This document shows positions 16,857 to 25,537 of a DNA stretch of 64,000 nucleotides, piece by piece. Position 1 is the stretch's first letter. Every line of letters starts with the position of its first letter. This DNA is from Larkinella sp051857545 (lineage in GTDB: Bacteria > Bacteroidota > Bacteroidia > Cytophagales > Spirosomataceae), in assembly GCF_051857545.1 (NCBI RefSeq), contig NZ_JBPZHB010000002.1, positions 558,001 through 622,000 of the forward strand, read 5' to 3'. A program made the position numbers and the translations under genes. The notes under the pieces are model-generated. The model saw nothing but the letters and a program-made list of their open reading frames with translations, did no database searches and was not told where the DNA came from.

Positions 16857-16870
16857 TTGCCACCAACTCG
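16857..16870 (-). promoter_or_regulatory. Third CAACTCG-type site, upstream of the crp gene
   Basis: TTGCCACCAACTCG matches the core of the copy A site (GTTGCCACAACTCG) with one extra C. It lies about 40 bp upstream of the Crp-family start codon, close to the 43-bp spacing seen at both barrel genes. Confidence 0.45.
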
Positions 16871-16886
16871 CCGATTGACGCACTTT

Positions 16887-16919
16887 CAATACCAAATACG
16901 CAATGCGTACTTGGTATTG
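16887..16919. repeat. Near-perfect 33-bp palindrome
   Basis: The arm CAATACCAAATACGCA faces TGCGTACTTGGTATTG around one central base, with a single mismatch in 16 pairs. It lies 70 bp upstream of the Crp-family start and is not followed by a T-run. It could be an operator or the footprint of a mobile palindrome. Confidence 0.6.
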
Positions 16920-17271
16920 GTGTAGAGCAAGCCTATTGAAAAATATACCCATACAGCCTACTTGGTCATCTCACCAATCACCCGTTTACTGAGACGACAC
17001 CAATAGCCAGCGAGATCGGTTAAATATTGACTGAAAATCTCTCAAATTGACCTTTCACAAATCTAGGTTTTATCACCGTATTTTTGCCTGAGTTGGTGAG
17101 ACAAATTAGGCTGATTGACTGCGTCCGCGTATCAACGCCAGACCAAAACGTACATCTGCAACGGGACGACCTTAAAAAAGCCGAGTGCCCCGGCGTGGTG
17201 GTATTTTGGGGTTAGCTAAAAAAAATACCGCATTCCCGCAGGTTTTTCCAATCTTTCGTACCTAATGCCAT
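16920..17271. other. Intergenic stretch between crp and the sigma factor
   Basis: No gene is visible. TATTTTTG at 17079-17086 fits a -7 box for the sigma gene but has no clear -33 partner. A distant inverted pair TCTCACCAA (16969) / TTGGTGAGA (17093) is present, and GGTATTTT / AAAATACC (17200-17229) could form a weak hairpin before the sigma start. Confidence 0.4.
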
Positions 17272-17877
17272 GTGTTCACTTTTAACGATACCGCCCGTTT
17301 GCAGGAGTCCGAACTGATTGCTGAGCTGAAAGCAGGCCGTGCGTCGGCTTTTCGGATGCTGGTCGAACGGCATCAGGACAAGGTCTACAACCTGGCGCTG
17401 GCGATCGTGCAGCATCCCGAAGAAGCGGAGGATATTGCCCAGGACGTATTTATTGAAGTGTACCAAACCATTCAGCATTTTCGGGAAGAGGCCAAACTGA
17501 CGACCTGGCTGTATCGCATCACCACCACCAAAGCCCTGGCGCACCACCGGAAACGGAAGGCACAAAAGCGGTTTTCGGTCCTGACCAGTTTGTTTGGGCT
17601 GAACAACGAAGTGCTGCACGATCCGCCGGATTTCCACCATCCAGGGGTTTCGATGGAGCAGCAGGAGGAGATGCGCACCCTGTTTAAAGCCATTGACCAA
17701 CTGGCTGATACGCAAAAAGTTGCCTTTATTTTGCATTACATCGACGAACAAAGCCACCGCGAAATTGCGGAGGTGATGCAGGTCAGTGTGTCGGCGGTCG
17801 AGTCGCTGCTGCACCGGGCCAAACAGAATCTTCGTAAACTGTTAGGCCCGTATTACAAAGAAAGAAATAACCCGTGA
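17272..17877 (+). CDS. ECF RNA polymerase sigma factor
   Basis: 201 residues beginning with GTG at 17272; the overlapping ATG at 17270 is in another frame. Region 2 (about 26-95) contains YNLALAIVQHPEEAEDIAQDVFIEVY and the -10-recognition part TTWLYRITTTKALAHHRKRK. Region 4 (about 140-195) contains LHYIDEQSHREIAEVMQVS and VESLLHRAKQNLRKLL. ECF factors redirect RNA polymerase to an envelope regulon and are held by a membrane anti-sigma. The next gene starts only a few bases downstream and encodes a one-helix membrane protein, as expected for such a pair. Confidence 0.93.
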   Translation: MFTFNDTARLQESELIAELKAGRASAFRMLVERHQDKVYNLALAIVQHPEEAEDIAQDVFIEVYQTIQHFREEAKLTTWLYRITTTKALAHHRKRKAQKRFSVLTSLFGLNNEVLHDPPDFHHPGVSMEQQEEMRTLFKAIDQLADTQKVAFILHYIDEQSHREIAEVMQVSVSAVESLLHRAKQNLRKLLGPYYKERNNP

Positions 17878-17882
17878 CAATC

Positions 17883-18218
17883 ATGAACACGAACGAAGAA
17901 GAGCAACAGTGGGAAGACCGGTTTCGGAAGTTGGGCCAGCTAAAGCCCGCCCAGCCCCGGCCTTTCTTTTATACCCGGCTGGAGGCCCGGCTGAAAAACC
18001 GAATGGACCAGTTGGAAGGATCGGTCCGTCTGCCGTGGTGGTTGCAACGCCCGGCCTACGCCTTCGGAACGCTCGGCATGCTGGTGGCACTCAACGTGTT
18101 GGTGGCACTCTGGCAGACCAGCTCCAGCCCACCCACGCCGGAACCCGATGCCGGAACCTACGAAGCGTTTGTACAGGATTATCAACTGGATCACCAAACC
18201 GTGTACGCCGATGAATGA
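17883..18218 (+). CDS. Small membrane protein, probable anti-sigma factor partner
   Basis: 111 residues from the ATG at 17883; an in-frame GTG at 17874 would overlap the sigma stop. A charged cytoplasmic part (EEEQQWEDRFRKLGQLKPAQ) is followed by a single membrane helix (AYAFGTLGMLVALNVLVALW, about 63-82) and a short periplasmic tail. There is no recognised zinc anti-sigma motif. The role as anti-sigma is inferred from position and topology. Its end overlaps the next gene by 8 bp, which suggests translational coupling. Confidence 0.7.
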   Translation: MNTNEEEQQWEDRFRKLGQLKPAQPRPFFYTRLEARLKNRMDQLEGSVRLPWWLQRPAYAFGTLGMLVALNVLVALWQTSSSPPTPEPDAGTYEAFVQDYQLDHQTVYADE

Positions 18219-18720
18219 CCGGAATCGAGTTCGAATGCTGATCGGCATCATCATCGCGCTGGTGCTGCTCAACGCCGGTTTGCTGACCTGGATGTGGCTG
18301 GGTTCGCAGCGGCACCACCGGGAGGGCGACGGCCGGTCGTATCTTTCCAAAACCCTCGGTTTTTCGGAAGAGCAACGCACGAAATACCGGGCCATGCGGC
18401 AAAACCATTTCAAAACCATCCGGCCGTTGCTGGATTCGATGCGGCAGGAACGCCAGCGGTTTTTCCGGCAGGTCAACGATTCGACGCAGACCGATGCGCA
18501 GTTGACGCAACAGGCCCGGCAACTGGAAGAATACAGCGTTCGGCTGGACGTGCTGACCTTGCGGCATTTTCAGCAGGTGAGCGCCCTGTGTACGCCCGAA
18601 CAACGGCAGAAATTACAGAAAGTCCTGGCCGATCGACCCGGTTTTGGCTCCTTCAGCGGATCGGGCTGGTCGGGAAAACACCGCTCGGATTCCAGCCGCC
18701 GGGACCGTTCCGAAAAATAA
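18211..18720 (+). CDS. Spy/CpxP-like periplasmic protein with membrane anchor
   Basis: 169 residues from the ATG at 18211. One N-terminal helix (MLIGIIIALVLLNAGLLTWMWL) anchors a helical periplasmic domain with two LTxxQ-like segments (LGFSEEQRTKYRAMR and LCTPEQRQKLQKVL), typical of the heavy-metal-resistance/CpxP/Spy superfamily, which sense or chaperone misfolded proteins or metals. The tail is rich in Gly, Ser, Arg and Lys. Position after a sigma/anti-sigma pair supports a role in envelope stress sensing. An alternative start at 18148 lies inside the previous gene and is unlikely. Confidence 0.78.
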   Translation: MNDRNRVRMLIGIIIALVLLNAGLLTWMWLGSQRHHREGDGRSYLSKTLGFSEEQRTKYRAMRQNHFKTIRPLLDSMRQERQRFFRQVNDSTQTDAQLTQQARQLEEYSVRLDVLTLRHFQQVSALCTPEQRQKLQKVLADRPGFGSFSGSGWSGKHRSDSSRRDRSEK

Positions 18721-18796
18721 ATTCTTTTTTGGTCCGCAGCCCGCAGGGTTTCCGGCCCATTGACATCTAAGCACTACAACTAAACAGCAATCGATC

Positions 18797-19117
18797 ATGA
18801 AAAAAGGAATGTTCATTGCCCTGCTGCTGGCCGGGATGACGGTTTTCGAAAGTAACGCGCAGAACGGACAGGGGGGCGGACGCGGTCAGATGCAGGGAAT
18901 GACGCAGGTGGAAGAAAGCGCACTACCCGCTCCGGTGATGGCGTATGTGAAAGATAAATACCCCGGCATGACGGTTCGGCGGATCATGAAAGACAAAGAA
19001 GACAACTATAATGTGGTCGTGGCGGCCGATACCACCCGGAAAATTGTGGTCTTCGACGCCAAGGGAACGTTCAAGGAAGAACGGGCCATGCGCGGTCGTC
19101 GGGGTGGAAACCGGTAA
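18797..19117 (+). CDS. Small secreted PepSY-like protein
   Basis: 106 residues. A signal peptide (MKKGMFIALLLAGMTVFESNAQ) leads a glycine-rich linker (GQGGGRGQMQGM) and a PepSY-like core: LPAPVMAYVKDKYPGMTVRRI, then DNYNVVVAADTTRKIVVFDAKGTF. The end is basic and glycine-rich (RGRRGGNR). The function is unknown; PepSY-like proteins bind and inhibit periplasmic enzymes or receptors in some systems. The same Gly/Arg/Asn style occurs in the loops of the TonB-dependent receptor encoded next, which hints that the two products meet in the envelope. Confidence 0.68.
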   Translation: MKKGMFIALLLAGMTVFESNAQNGQGGGRGQMQGMTQVEESALPAPVMAYVKDKYPGMTVRRIMKDKEDNYNVVVAADTTRKIVVFDAKGTFKEERAMRGRRGGNR

Positions 19118-19153
19118 AATTCAAACAAACAGGCACAACAATGTGTCGTTGTC

Positions 19154-19174
19154 GTAATCCGGTTTCAGGATTAC
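19154..19174 (+). terminator. Weak hairpin after the PepSY-like gene
   Basis: GTAATCC / GGATTAC (7 bp, 7-nt loop) lies 36 bp after the stop codon. No strong T-run follows, so termination is uncertain. Confidence 0.3.
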
Positions 19175-19208
19175 ACTTCATCAAATTTTCAGTTCAGTCG
19201 TTCGCAGC

Positions 19209-19246
19209 GTTTGTCACCGCCCCGGGATTCCCGTGTGGTGACAAAC
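19209..19246 (+). promoter_or_regulatory. Hairpin in the leader of the TonB-dependent receptor gene
   Basis: GTTTGTCACC / GGTGACAAAC is a perfect 10-bp inverted repeat with an 18-nt GC-rich loop, ending 31 bp before the receptor start codon. It may act as an operator or a leader hairpin. Confidence 0.4.
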
Positions 19247-19277
19247 CTGTGAAAATCCGCACTTACGCACTTGCACC

Positions 19278-22200
19278 ATGAAGGTAAATTCTTTACGTTT
19301 TTTTCGTTTGCTTCCGGTTTTGGCTCTTTTGCTGATTTCGGGAACGTCGCTGTTCGCCCAGACCAACCAGTTGACCGGAAAATTTGCCGATGTCAACAAC
19401 GGGGTTCTGATCGGTGTGCCGGTTATTCTGACGTCGCAGCAGGATACGACCCAGAAACAATATACCGTAACCGATACGAGTGGCGTCTTTACCTTCATGA
19501 ACCTCAATCCGGCAGCCTATCGGCTGAAAGCCACCTACCTGGGGTTTACGGATTATGATAAAGTGATTACGGTTACTGAGTCTATCCAGAATCTGGGCAC
19601 CATCACGCTGACCGAGGACGCCAAAACGCTCAAGGAAGTCGTGATCAAAGGGCAAATACCGCCCGCGCAGCAAAAAGGCGACACGCTTCAGTTGAATGCC
19701 GAAGCGTTTAAAGTCACCCGCGATGCCACCACGGAAGACCTGATCAAGAAAATGCCGGGGATTACGGTGGAAAACGGAACTGTAAAAGCCCAGGGCGAGG
19801 ATGTGCAGCAGGTGCTGGTGGATGGCAAAATCTTTTTTGGCGACGATCCGAGCATTGCCCTCCGCAACCTCCCGGCCGAAGTAGTCGATAAAATCGAAAT
19901 TTTCGACCGCATGAGCGACCAGTCGCAGTTTACCGGTTTTAACGACGGTCAAACGTCGAAAACCATCAACATCGTGACGCGGGGTGACCGGCAGAACGGC
20001 GTATTTGGTCGGGTGTATGCTGGCTACGGAACGGACGATACGTATTCGGCGGGCGGAAATGTCAACTTCTTCAACGGTGCCCGGCGGTTTTCCATCGTTG
20101 GGCTGAGCAACAACATCAACCAGCAAAACTTCTCCTCGCAGGATTTGACCGGCGTCGCCAGCAGCAACAGTGGAGGAGGTGGTGGCGGTGGCCGGGGTGG
20201 AAACCGGGGCGGTGGTGGAAACCGCGGTGGCGGAGGAGGAGGTGGTGGCAACGACAGCTTCCTGGTGGGTCAGCAGAGCGGGATCAACAAAACGAACTCC
20301 ATCGGGCTCAATTTTTCCGACGACTGGGGCAAGCACGTCACCATTCGGGGAAGTTATTTTTTCAACAACAGCAACAATGCCAACTCCCAGACGGTTTTTC
20401 GCCGGTATACGCTGACCGAAAATGCCAGCCAGAATTACCTGGAAAACAGCAATACCCGCAGCGAAAACTATAACCACCGGCTGGATTTTCGGCTCGAATA
20501 CACGATCAATTCCAACAACTCGCTGCTGATTACGCCCCGGCTGCGGTGGCAAAATAACAGTTCGTCGAGCAGCACGCAGGGGATTACGTACCTGGCTGGC
20601 GACAGCACCTCCCAAAACCAGACGCTGGGCAACAACTTCAACCCGGTTTTGCCCCCCGACAGCCTGTTGCTGAACCGGAGCAATACCGACAACATTAGCC
20701 GAACCAGGGCGTTCAACTTCAGCAACAACATTCTGTTCCGGCACCGGTTTGCCAAACGCGGACGGTCGCTGTCCCTGAATTTTGGCACCCAGATCAGCAC
20801 GCAGGACCGGGACAATTCGCAGTTGTCGCTGAATGAATATTTTACGGGAGCAACGCCGGATCAGCGCATTGATCAGTTAACGACTAACCATACACCGAGT
20901 TATCAAAATTCGCTCAATGCGGCTTTTACGGAACCGCTGAGCAAGCTGAGTCAGTTGCAGATCAATTATACGACGACCTACCGCTATAGCGACGCGACCC
21001 GACGGACCAACCGCTACAATCCGGCCACGCAACGCTACGACCAGTTGGATTCGCTGTTGTCGAACACGTTTCAGAACGATTATTTTACGAACCAGGCGGG
21101 CGTGGGCTACAATTACCGGTCACCGAAAATGGGGCTGAACGTCAACCTGAACTACCAGCGGGCGGACCTGCTCAGCGACCAGACATTCCCGATCAACAAC
21201 GACGTTCGGGCGCATTTCAACAACCTGCTGCCATCGGCGATGCTGGATCTGAAACTGTCGACCGACAGCCGCGTCCGGTTATTTTACCGCACCAACACGC
21301 AGGCACCGGGGGTCACGCAGCTCCAGAATGTGCTCGATAACTCCAATCCGCTGTTTCTGACCACCGGAAATCCGGATTTGAAGCAGTCGTATAGCCACAA
21401 CGTGTCGGTTCGGTATCAACTCACCAAACCGGTCAAAGGCCGCAGCCTGTTTGTGTTTGTTAACATGGGTTCGACCAACGACTACATCGGAACATCCACC
21501 GTCATCAGCAACGGAGCCGCCACCTTGCCCGACGGCACGACGCTGGGGCAGGGCGTTCAGTTGACCCGCCCGGTTAACCTGAGCGGTTTGTGGAACCTTC
21601 GCACGTTTGTTACCTACAGCACCCCGCTCAAATTCATCAAGAGTAACATCAGCATCAACGCCGGAAACAGCTACGGAACGTCGCCGAGTCTGATCAACAA
21701 CCAGATCAACAACGCTAGTACGACCACCTGGTCGCAGGGTGTCAATCTGAGCAGCAACATCAGCCAGAAGCTGGACTTTTCGTTTTCGTATTCGGGTAAC
21801 TTCAACGATGTGAAATATTCGCTTCAGGAACAGAACAACAACAAATATTATTTTCAGGTGCTGAGTGGGCGCATCAACTGGATATTCGGGCCGGGTCTGG
21901 TGTTGCAGTCCGACATTTCGAATCAGAAGTACACCGGTTTCAACGGCAGTGTCAATCAGCAGTATACGCTCTGGAATGCCGCCGTTGGCAAGAAATTCCT
22001 GAAAGACCAGCGGGGCGAACTCCGGTTGTCGGTTTTCGACTTGCTGAAGCAGAACAATAGTTTGAATGTAACGCAAACCGATACGTATGTGGAAAACAGC
22101 CGGGCGCAGGTGTTGCAACGGTATTTTATGCTGACGTTCACCTACAACCTGCGCCAGTTTAAAGCTTCAGCCTCTCCGGCGCGCGGCACCGACCGGCCCG

Positions 22201-22283
22201 ACGGCCAGAACTGGCGCAATGGTGGCGGAGGAGGGGGACGGTTCCCCGGCGGTGGCCGTCCGGGTGGTCCGGGGAATAATTGA
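19278..22283 (+). CDS. TonB-dependent receptor-like outer membrane protein with glycine-rich loops
   Basis: 1001 residues. After a signal peptide (ending TSLFAQ) come a carboxypeptidase-regulatory-like domain (about 30-110: TGKFADVNNGVLIGVPVILTS, YRLKATYLGFTDYDKVITV), a plug (KKMPGITVENGTVKAQGEDV, VDGKIFFGDDPSIALRNLPA) and a large barrel. There is no SusD partner, so this is not a SusC-type importer but belongs to the OMP_b-brl_3 group, whose ligands are mostly unknown. Two long glycine tracts stand out: a GGGGGGGRGGNRGGGGN-type loop at about residues 297-326 and a Gly/Pro/Arg C-terminal tail after about residue 980. It sits downstream of the sigma, Spy and PepSY genes and probably belongs to their regulon. 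Confidence 0.88.
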   Translation: MKVNSLRFFRLLPVLALLLISGTSLFAQTNQLTGKFADVNNGVLIGVPVILTSQQDTTQKQYTVTDTSGVFTFMNLNPAAYRLKATYLGFTDYDKVITVTESIQNLGTITLTEDAKTLKEVVIKGQIPPAQQKGDTLQLNAEAFKVTRDATTEDLIKKMPGITVENGTVKAQGEDVQQVLVDGKIFFGDDPSIALRNLPAEVVDKIEIFDRMSDQSQFTGFNDGQTSKTINIVTRGDRQNGVFGRVYAGYGTDDTYSAGGNVNFFNGARRFSIVGLSNNINQQNFSSQDLTGVASSNSGGGGGGGRGGNRGGGGNRGGGGGGGGNDSFLVGQQSGINKTNSIGLNFSDDWGKHVTIRGSYFFNNSNNANSQTVFRRYTLTENASQNYLENSNTRSENYNHRLDFRLEYTINSNNSLLITPRLRWQNNSSSSSTQGITYLAGDSTSQNQTLGNNFNPVLPPDSLLLNRSNTDNISRTRAFNFSNNILFRHRFAKRGRSLSLNFGTQISTQDRDNSQLSLNEYFTGATPDQRIDQLTTNHTPSYQNSLNAAFTEPLSKLSQLQINYTTTYRYSDATRRTNRYNPATQRYDQLDSLLSNTFQNDYFTNQAGVGYNYRSPKMGLNVNLNYQRADLLSDQTFPINNDVRAHFNNLLPSAMLDLKLSTDSRVRLFYRTNTQAPGVTQLQNVLDNSNPLFLTTGNPDLKQSYSHNVSVRYQLTKPVKGRSLFVFVNMGSTNDYIGTSTVISNGAATLPDGTTLGQGVQLTRPVNLSGLWNLRTFVTYSTPLKFIKSNISINAGNSYGTSPSLINNQINNASTTTWSQGVNLSSNISQKLDFSFSYSGNFNDVKYSLQEQNNNKYYFQVLSGRINWIFGPGLVLQSDISNQKYTGFNGSVNQQYTLWNAAVGKKFLKDQRGELRLSVFDLLKQNNSLNVTQTDTYVENSRAQVLQRYFMLTFTYNLRQFKASASPARGTDRPDGQNWRNGGGGGGRFPGGGRPGGPGNN

Positions 22284-23300
22284 TTAGTTTGCCCCCGCTT
22301 TCGTTGACGCCCGGATCACCAGCCGGGTGGGAATTTTCACGGAGTCGGCCGTGAGGTGATGGGGTTTTCCTTCGATCAGGTCGATCAGTCGCCCGGCGGC
22401 CACCTGACCAATTTCCAGGGCCGGTTGCTCAACGGTTGTCATGGGCGGGTCCAGCAAATCGGCTACGGTGATGTTGGTAAAACCGATCAAGGCTATTTCT
22501 TTGGGAATCAGGATGCTTCGTGTCTTCAGAGCTGTCAGACAGCCGATGGCGAGCCGGTCACTGGCCGCAAAAAACGCGTCCGGTTTTTGATGCAGCAGAT
22601 CATCGACAATCGGTTCTACCTCGTTCGGGCCGAAACCGGCGTGTCGCACCAGCTTCTCTTCATACGGAATGCCGTAGTGTTCCAGTGCCGCCCGATACCC
22701 CGCCAGCCGTTCCTGCGCAATGGAGATCGTGGCCGGAATGGCGACGTGCGCAATCCGCCGACGTCCCGACTGGATCAGGTGTTCCGTGGCGGCATAGGCT
22801 CCCGCAAAATTATCCGCCGTTACACTCGGCACCTCCAGGTCTTTCGACACGCGGTCGAACAACACAATGGGTAGTTTTTTCTCCTGAAGCTGACGCAGAT
22901 AGGCGACGTTGCAGGTGTTGCTCGAGAGCGAAATGAGAAGGCCGTCGGCCTTGCGGGCCACCACCTGCTGCACCGTGGCCAGCTCCCGTTCGTAGGATTC
23001 GTGACTTTGAAAAATGCTAACGTGATAGCCCCGGTTGTAGGCAATGGCTTCGATGCCGTTGATGACCTGCGAGAAAAAGAGGTTGGCAATCTGGGGAACC
23101 ACGACGCCGATGACCCGGCTGCGGTTTTCTTTCAGGCTCAGCGCAATGGGATTGGGGCGGTACTGAAGCCGCTCGGCATACTCGACAACCAGCCGCTTGG
23201 TTTCGGCGTTGATTTCGTAGCTGTCCCGCAGCGCCCGCGATACCGTCGAGGTCGAGAGATTCAAGGCGCGGGCAATATCTTTGATGGTTATGGTGTCCAA
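22284..23300 (-). CDS. LacI family transcriptional regulator
   Basis: 338 residues. The N-terminal LacI helix-turn-helix (ITIKDIARALNLSTSTVSRALRDS, about 4-27) and hinge are followed by a periplasmic-binding-protein-like effector domain (RVIGVVVPQIANLFFSQVINGIE, then GLLISLSSNT, DAFFAASDRLAIGCL, LDPPMTTVEQPALEIGQVAA). Such proteins bind palindromes and respond to sugars or sugar phosphates. It is divergent from fbp with a 283-bp gap, so control of gluconeogenesis or of distant sugar genes is possible. Its stop codon directly abuts that of the convergent receptor gene with no base between. Confidence 0.93.
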   Translation of the reverse strand: MDTITIKDIARALNLSTSTVSRALRDSYEINAETKRLVVEYAERLQYRPNPIALSLKENRSRVIGVVVPQIANLFFSQVINGIEAIAYNRGYHVSIFQSHESYERELATVQQVVARKADGLLISLSSNTCNVAYLRQLQEKKLPIVLFDRVSKDLEVPSVTADNFAGAYAATEHLIQSGRRRIAHVAIPATISIAQERLAGYRAALEHYGIPYEEKLVRHAGFGPNEVEPIVDDLLHQKPDAFFAASDRLAIGCLTALKTRSILIPKEIALIGFTNITVADLLDPPMTTVEQPALEIGQVAAGRLIDLIEGKPHHLTADSVKIPTRLVIRASTKAGAN

Positions 23301-23583
23301 GGTAATTATTGGTAAAATTCAAAAAAACAACCCAGCACTTTTTCAAAGAAACCAACTTCCGGCAACGTTCCCGGTAACGATTGCGTGAATAAATATGCGG
23401 TAAAATTTTAAAATAAAAAACATCCTGCCTAACCTTAGTGTAATAATCCAACTATTCCGGCTATTTCCCCGTTTGCTTCCATTCTGCGAAAAAGCTAATT
23501 TTTAATAGTACGCTGGCTGCATCGGCCATCCGATTGATTTTCTCTGTAAACAAGCAATTCACCTATAACGATTCTCGACGATT

Positions 23584-24600
23584 ATGAATGTTCAGCAGAT
23601 GGAAATAACGGCCTCGCATCCCTTGGCGTTGCCCGTTGGCGTAACCCTGGATCGGTACATCATGCACCGGCAAACGGCGTTCCCGTACGCAACCGGTGAA
23701 CTCTCGCAATTATTACGCGACATTGCGCTGGCGGGCAAAATCATTCATCGAGAAGTCAACCGGGCGGGTTTGATCGACCTCACCGGCGGTATGGGCATTC
23801 AGAACGTGCAGGGCGAAAGCCAGCAGAAACTCGACATGATTGCCAACATCCGGTTCAGCCGCGCCTTGAAAAACGGGGGTGAAGCCTGCGCGATCATTTC
23901 GGAAGAAGAGGAAGAAATTATTTATACCGGAAACAACCACGCCAAATACGTCGTGGCCATGGACCCCCTCGACGGCTCCTCCAACATCGACGTCAACGTG
24001 TCCATCGGCACCATCTTTTCCATTTACCGGCGCGTAACGCCCATCGGCACGCAGCCCACGATGGCGGATTTTTTGCAGGGCGGTCGCCGGCAGGTGGCGG
24101 CCGGCTACATTCTCTACGGTTCTTCAACAATTCTGGTCTACAGCACCGGACATAACGCCAACGGATTCACCTACGACGCGTCGCTGGGTGAGTTTATTCT
24201 GTCCCATCCCGACATACAAAGTCCGGCCGATGGGCAGATTTATTCCTGCAACGACGGCAATCTGGACGACTACGAATCGGGTGTGCAAGGCTATCTGACC
24301 GCGTGCCGCCGGAAAAAATACACCGCCCGCTACATCGGTTCGCTCGTCGCCGACTTCCACCGGAATCTGCTCAAAGGCGGTATTTACCTGTATCCGCCGA
24401 CCCAAAAGAACCCCGATGGCAAACTTCGGCTGTTGTATGAAGCTTTCCCGCTGGCTTTTCTGGCCGAAATGACGGGCTGCGTCGCCACCACCGGCCAGCA
24501 ATCCATTCTCGATATTAAACCGGATAGTTTTCACCAGCGTACCCCGCTCTACATCGGGTCGCCGGTGATGGTGGAAAATCTGGTCGGATTTCTGGCATAA
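23584..24600 (+). CDS. fbp: Class I fructose-1,6-bisphosphatase
   Basis: 338 residues, normal for the family. It hydrolyses fructose-1,6-bisphosphate to fructose-6-phosphate in gluconeogenesis, in the cytoplasm. The metal-binding motif MDPLDGSSNIDVNVSIGTIFS, the acidic ISEEEEE loop and the substrate-site GGIYLYPPTQKNPDGKLRLLYEAFPLAFL are all present. Growth on uronic acids and trioses from pectin would require this step. It is divergent from the LacI-type gene. The first codons (MNVQQMEI) offer a second ATG at 23599; I kept the longer form. Confidence 0.96.
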   Translation: MNVQQMEITASHPLALPVGVTLDRYIMHRQTAFPYATGELSQLLRDIALAGKIIHREVNRAGLIDLTGGMGIQNVQGESQQKLDMIANIRFSRALKNGGEACAIISEEEEEIIYTGNNHAKYVVAMDPLDGSSNIDVNVSIGTIFSIYRRVTPIGTQPTMADFLQGGRRQVAAGYILYGSSTILVYSTGHNANGFTYDASLGEFILSHPDIQSPADGQIYSCNDGNLDDYESGVQGYLTACRRKKYTARYIGSLVADFHRNLLKGGIYLYPPTQKNPDGKLRLLYEAFPLAFLAEMTGCVATTGQQSILDIKPDSFHQRTPLYIGSPVMVENLVGFLA

Positions 24601-24714
24601 ACCGCTCCTGCCCGGCTGGTTTGGAACGTTCAGCGTTTTCCGGGATTCCCTATAAACTTTCAACCGGATTCCGGGTTAGGAGTGTATAGGGACTCTTTAT
24701 TTCCAGAACGTTGC

Positions 24715-25518
24715 ATGATGGAAGACCACAACTCCTCTGAATTGACCGAGGACGAAAAGAAACTGTTCGAAGATCTGATGCCGGAAGATCTGGACGAAAT
24801 CCTCGATACGGGCGTCAACCGGCGTCATTTTTTGAAATTGATGGGGCTGGCCGGTGGCGGCATTCTGGCCTGGCAGTCTGCCGCTGCCGAGCAGGTTTTT
24901 ACCCGATCTCCGAGCGGGCCACTGTCGGATGAACTTTCGTCGGTAACCATCGAAAACGGCGTTGCGGTCTCGTTCAAAGTCAACGGGACGGCCCGAAAGC
25001 TGACGGTTGATTCCCGCATGACGTTGCTCGATACGCTCCGCGAACGACTGGAACTCACCGGGTCTAAAAAAGGCTGTGACCACGGCCAATGCGGTGCCTG
25101 CACGGTTATCGTGGACGGACGCCGGGTGTTGTCCTGCCTGACCCTGGCCGCAACCTGCGAAGGCCGGTCGGTTCAAACCATCGAAGGCCTGGCCAGCGGA
25201 AACCCCGGAGTGCCGGATCGTCTCCACCCGATGCAGACTGCTTTTCTCAAACACGACGGTTTTCAGTGCGGTTTCTGTACGCCCGGGCAGATTTGCTCGG
25301 CGGTGGCCCTGCTCGATGAAGCCAAAAAGGGAGACGCCAGTTACGTCACGGAATCGATTCGCTCCAAACCGGAGCCGGTTCAGCTTTCCAACGAAGAAAT
25401 CCGGGAGCGGATGTCGGGGAATCTGTGCCGCTGTGGGGCGTACCCCAACATTGTGGCTGCGATTCAGGAAGTGCACAGCGGAAAACCGGTGGAACAAACC
25501 TGGCAGTTGATCGGCTAA
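24715..25518 (+). CDS. Tat-exported [2Fe-2S] subunit of a molybdenum hydroxylase (xanthine/aldehyde oxidase family)
   Basis: About 268 residues. A 35-residue acidic N-terminal extension precedes a twin-arginine signal (Arg36-Arg37 in NRRHFLKLMGLAGGG), so the complex is probably exported folded. Then come a plant-type ferredoxin domain (CDHGQCGACTVIVDGRRVLSC) and an all-helical second cluster domain (FQCGFCTPGQIC, then GNLCRCGAYPNI). The subunit passes electrons from the molybdenum site to FAD or an acceptor. It is the first gene of a three-gene operon with spacers of about 20 bp. The ATG at 24715 begins MMEDHNSS; an upstream in-frame start at 24682 is less likely. Confidence 0.92.
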   Translation: MMEDHNSSELTEDEKKLFEDLMPEDLDEILDTGVNRRHFLKLMGLAGGGILAWQSAAAEQVFTRSPSGPLSDELSSVTIENGVAVSFKVNGTARKLTVDSRMTLLDTLRERLELTGSKKGCDHGQCGACTVIVDGRRVLSCLTLAATCEGRSVQTIEGLASGNPGVPDRLHPMQTAFLKHDGFQCGFCTPGQICSAVALLDEAKKGDASYVTESIRSKPEPVQLSNEEIRERMSGNLCRCGAYPNIVAAIQEVHSGKPVEQTWQLIG

Positions 25519-25537
25519 TCGGACAAACCCCGCACCC

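Noticed and set aside
19293..20744. Long open frame opposite the TonB-dependent receptor (483 codons)
   Set aside because: It is antisense to a clear receptor gene, has no family features and is low-complexity opposite the glycine tract. High GC keeps antisense frames open.
22283..22284. Zero-base gap between the convergent receptor and LacI genes as a sign of gene fusion or truncation
   Set aside because: Both proteins have complete family ends, so this is only tight packing.
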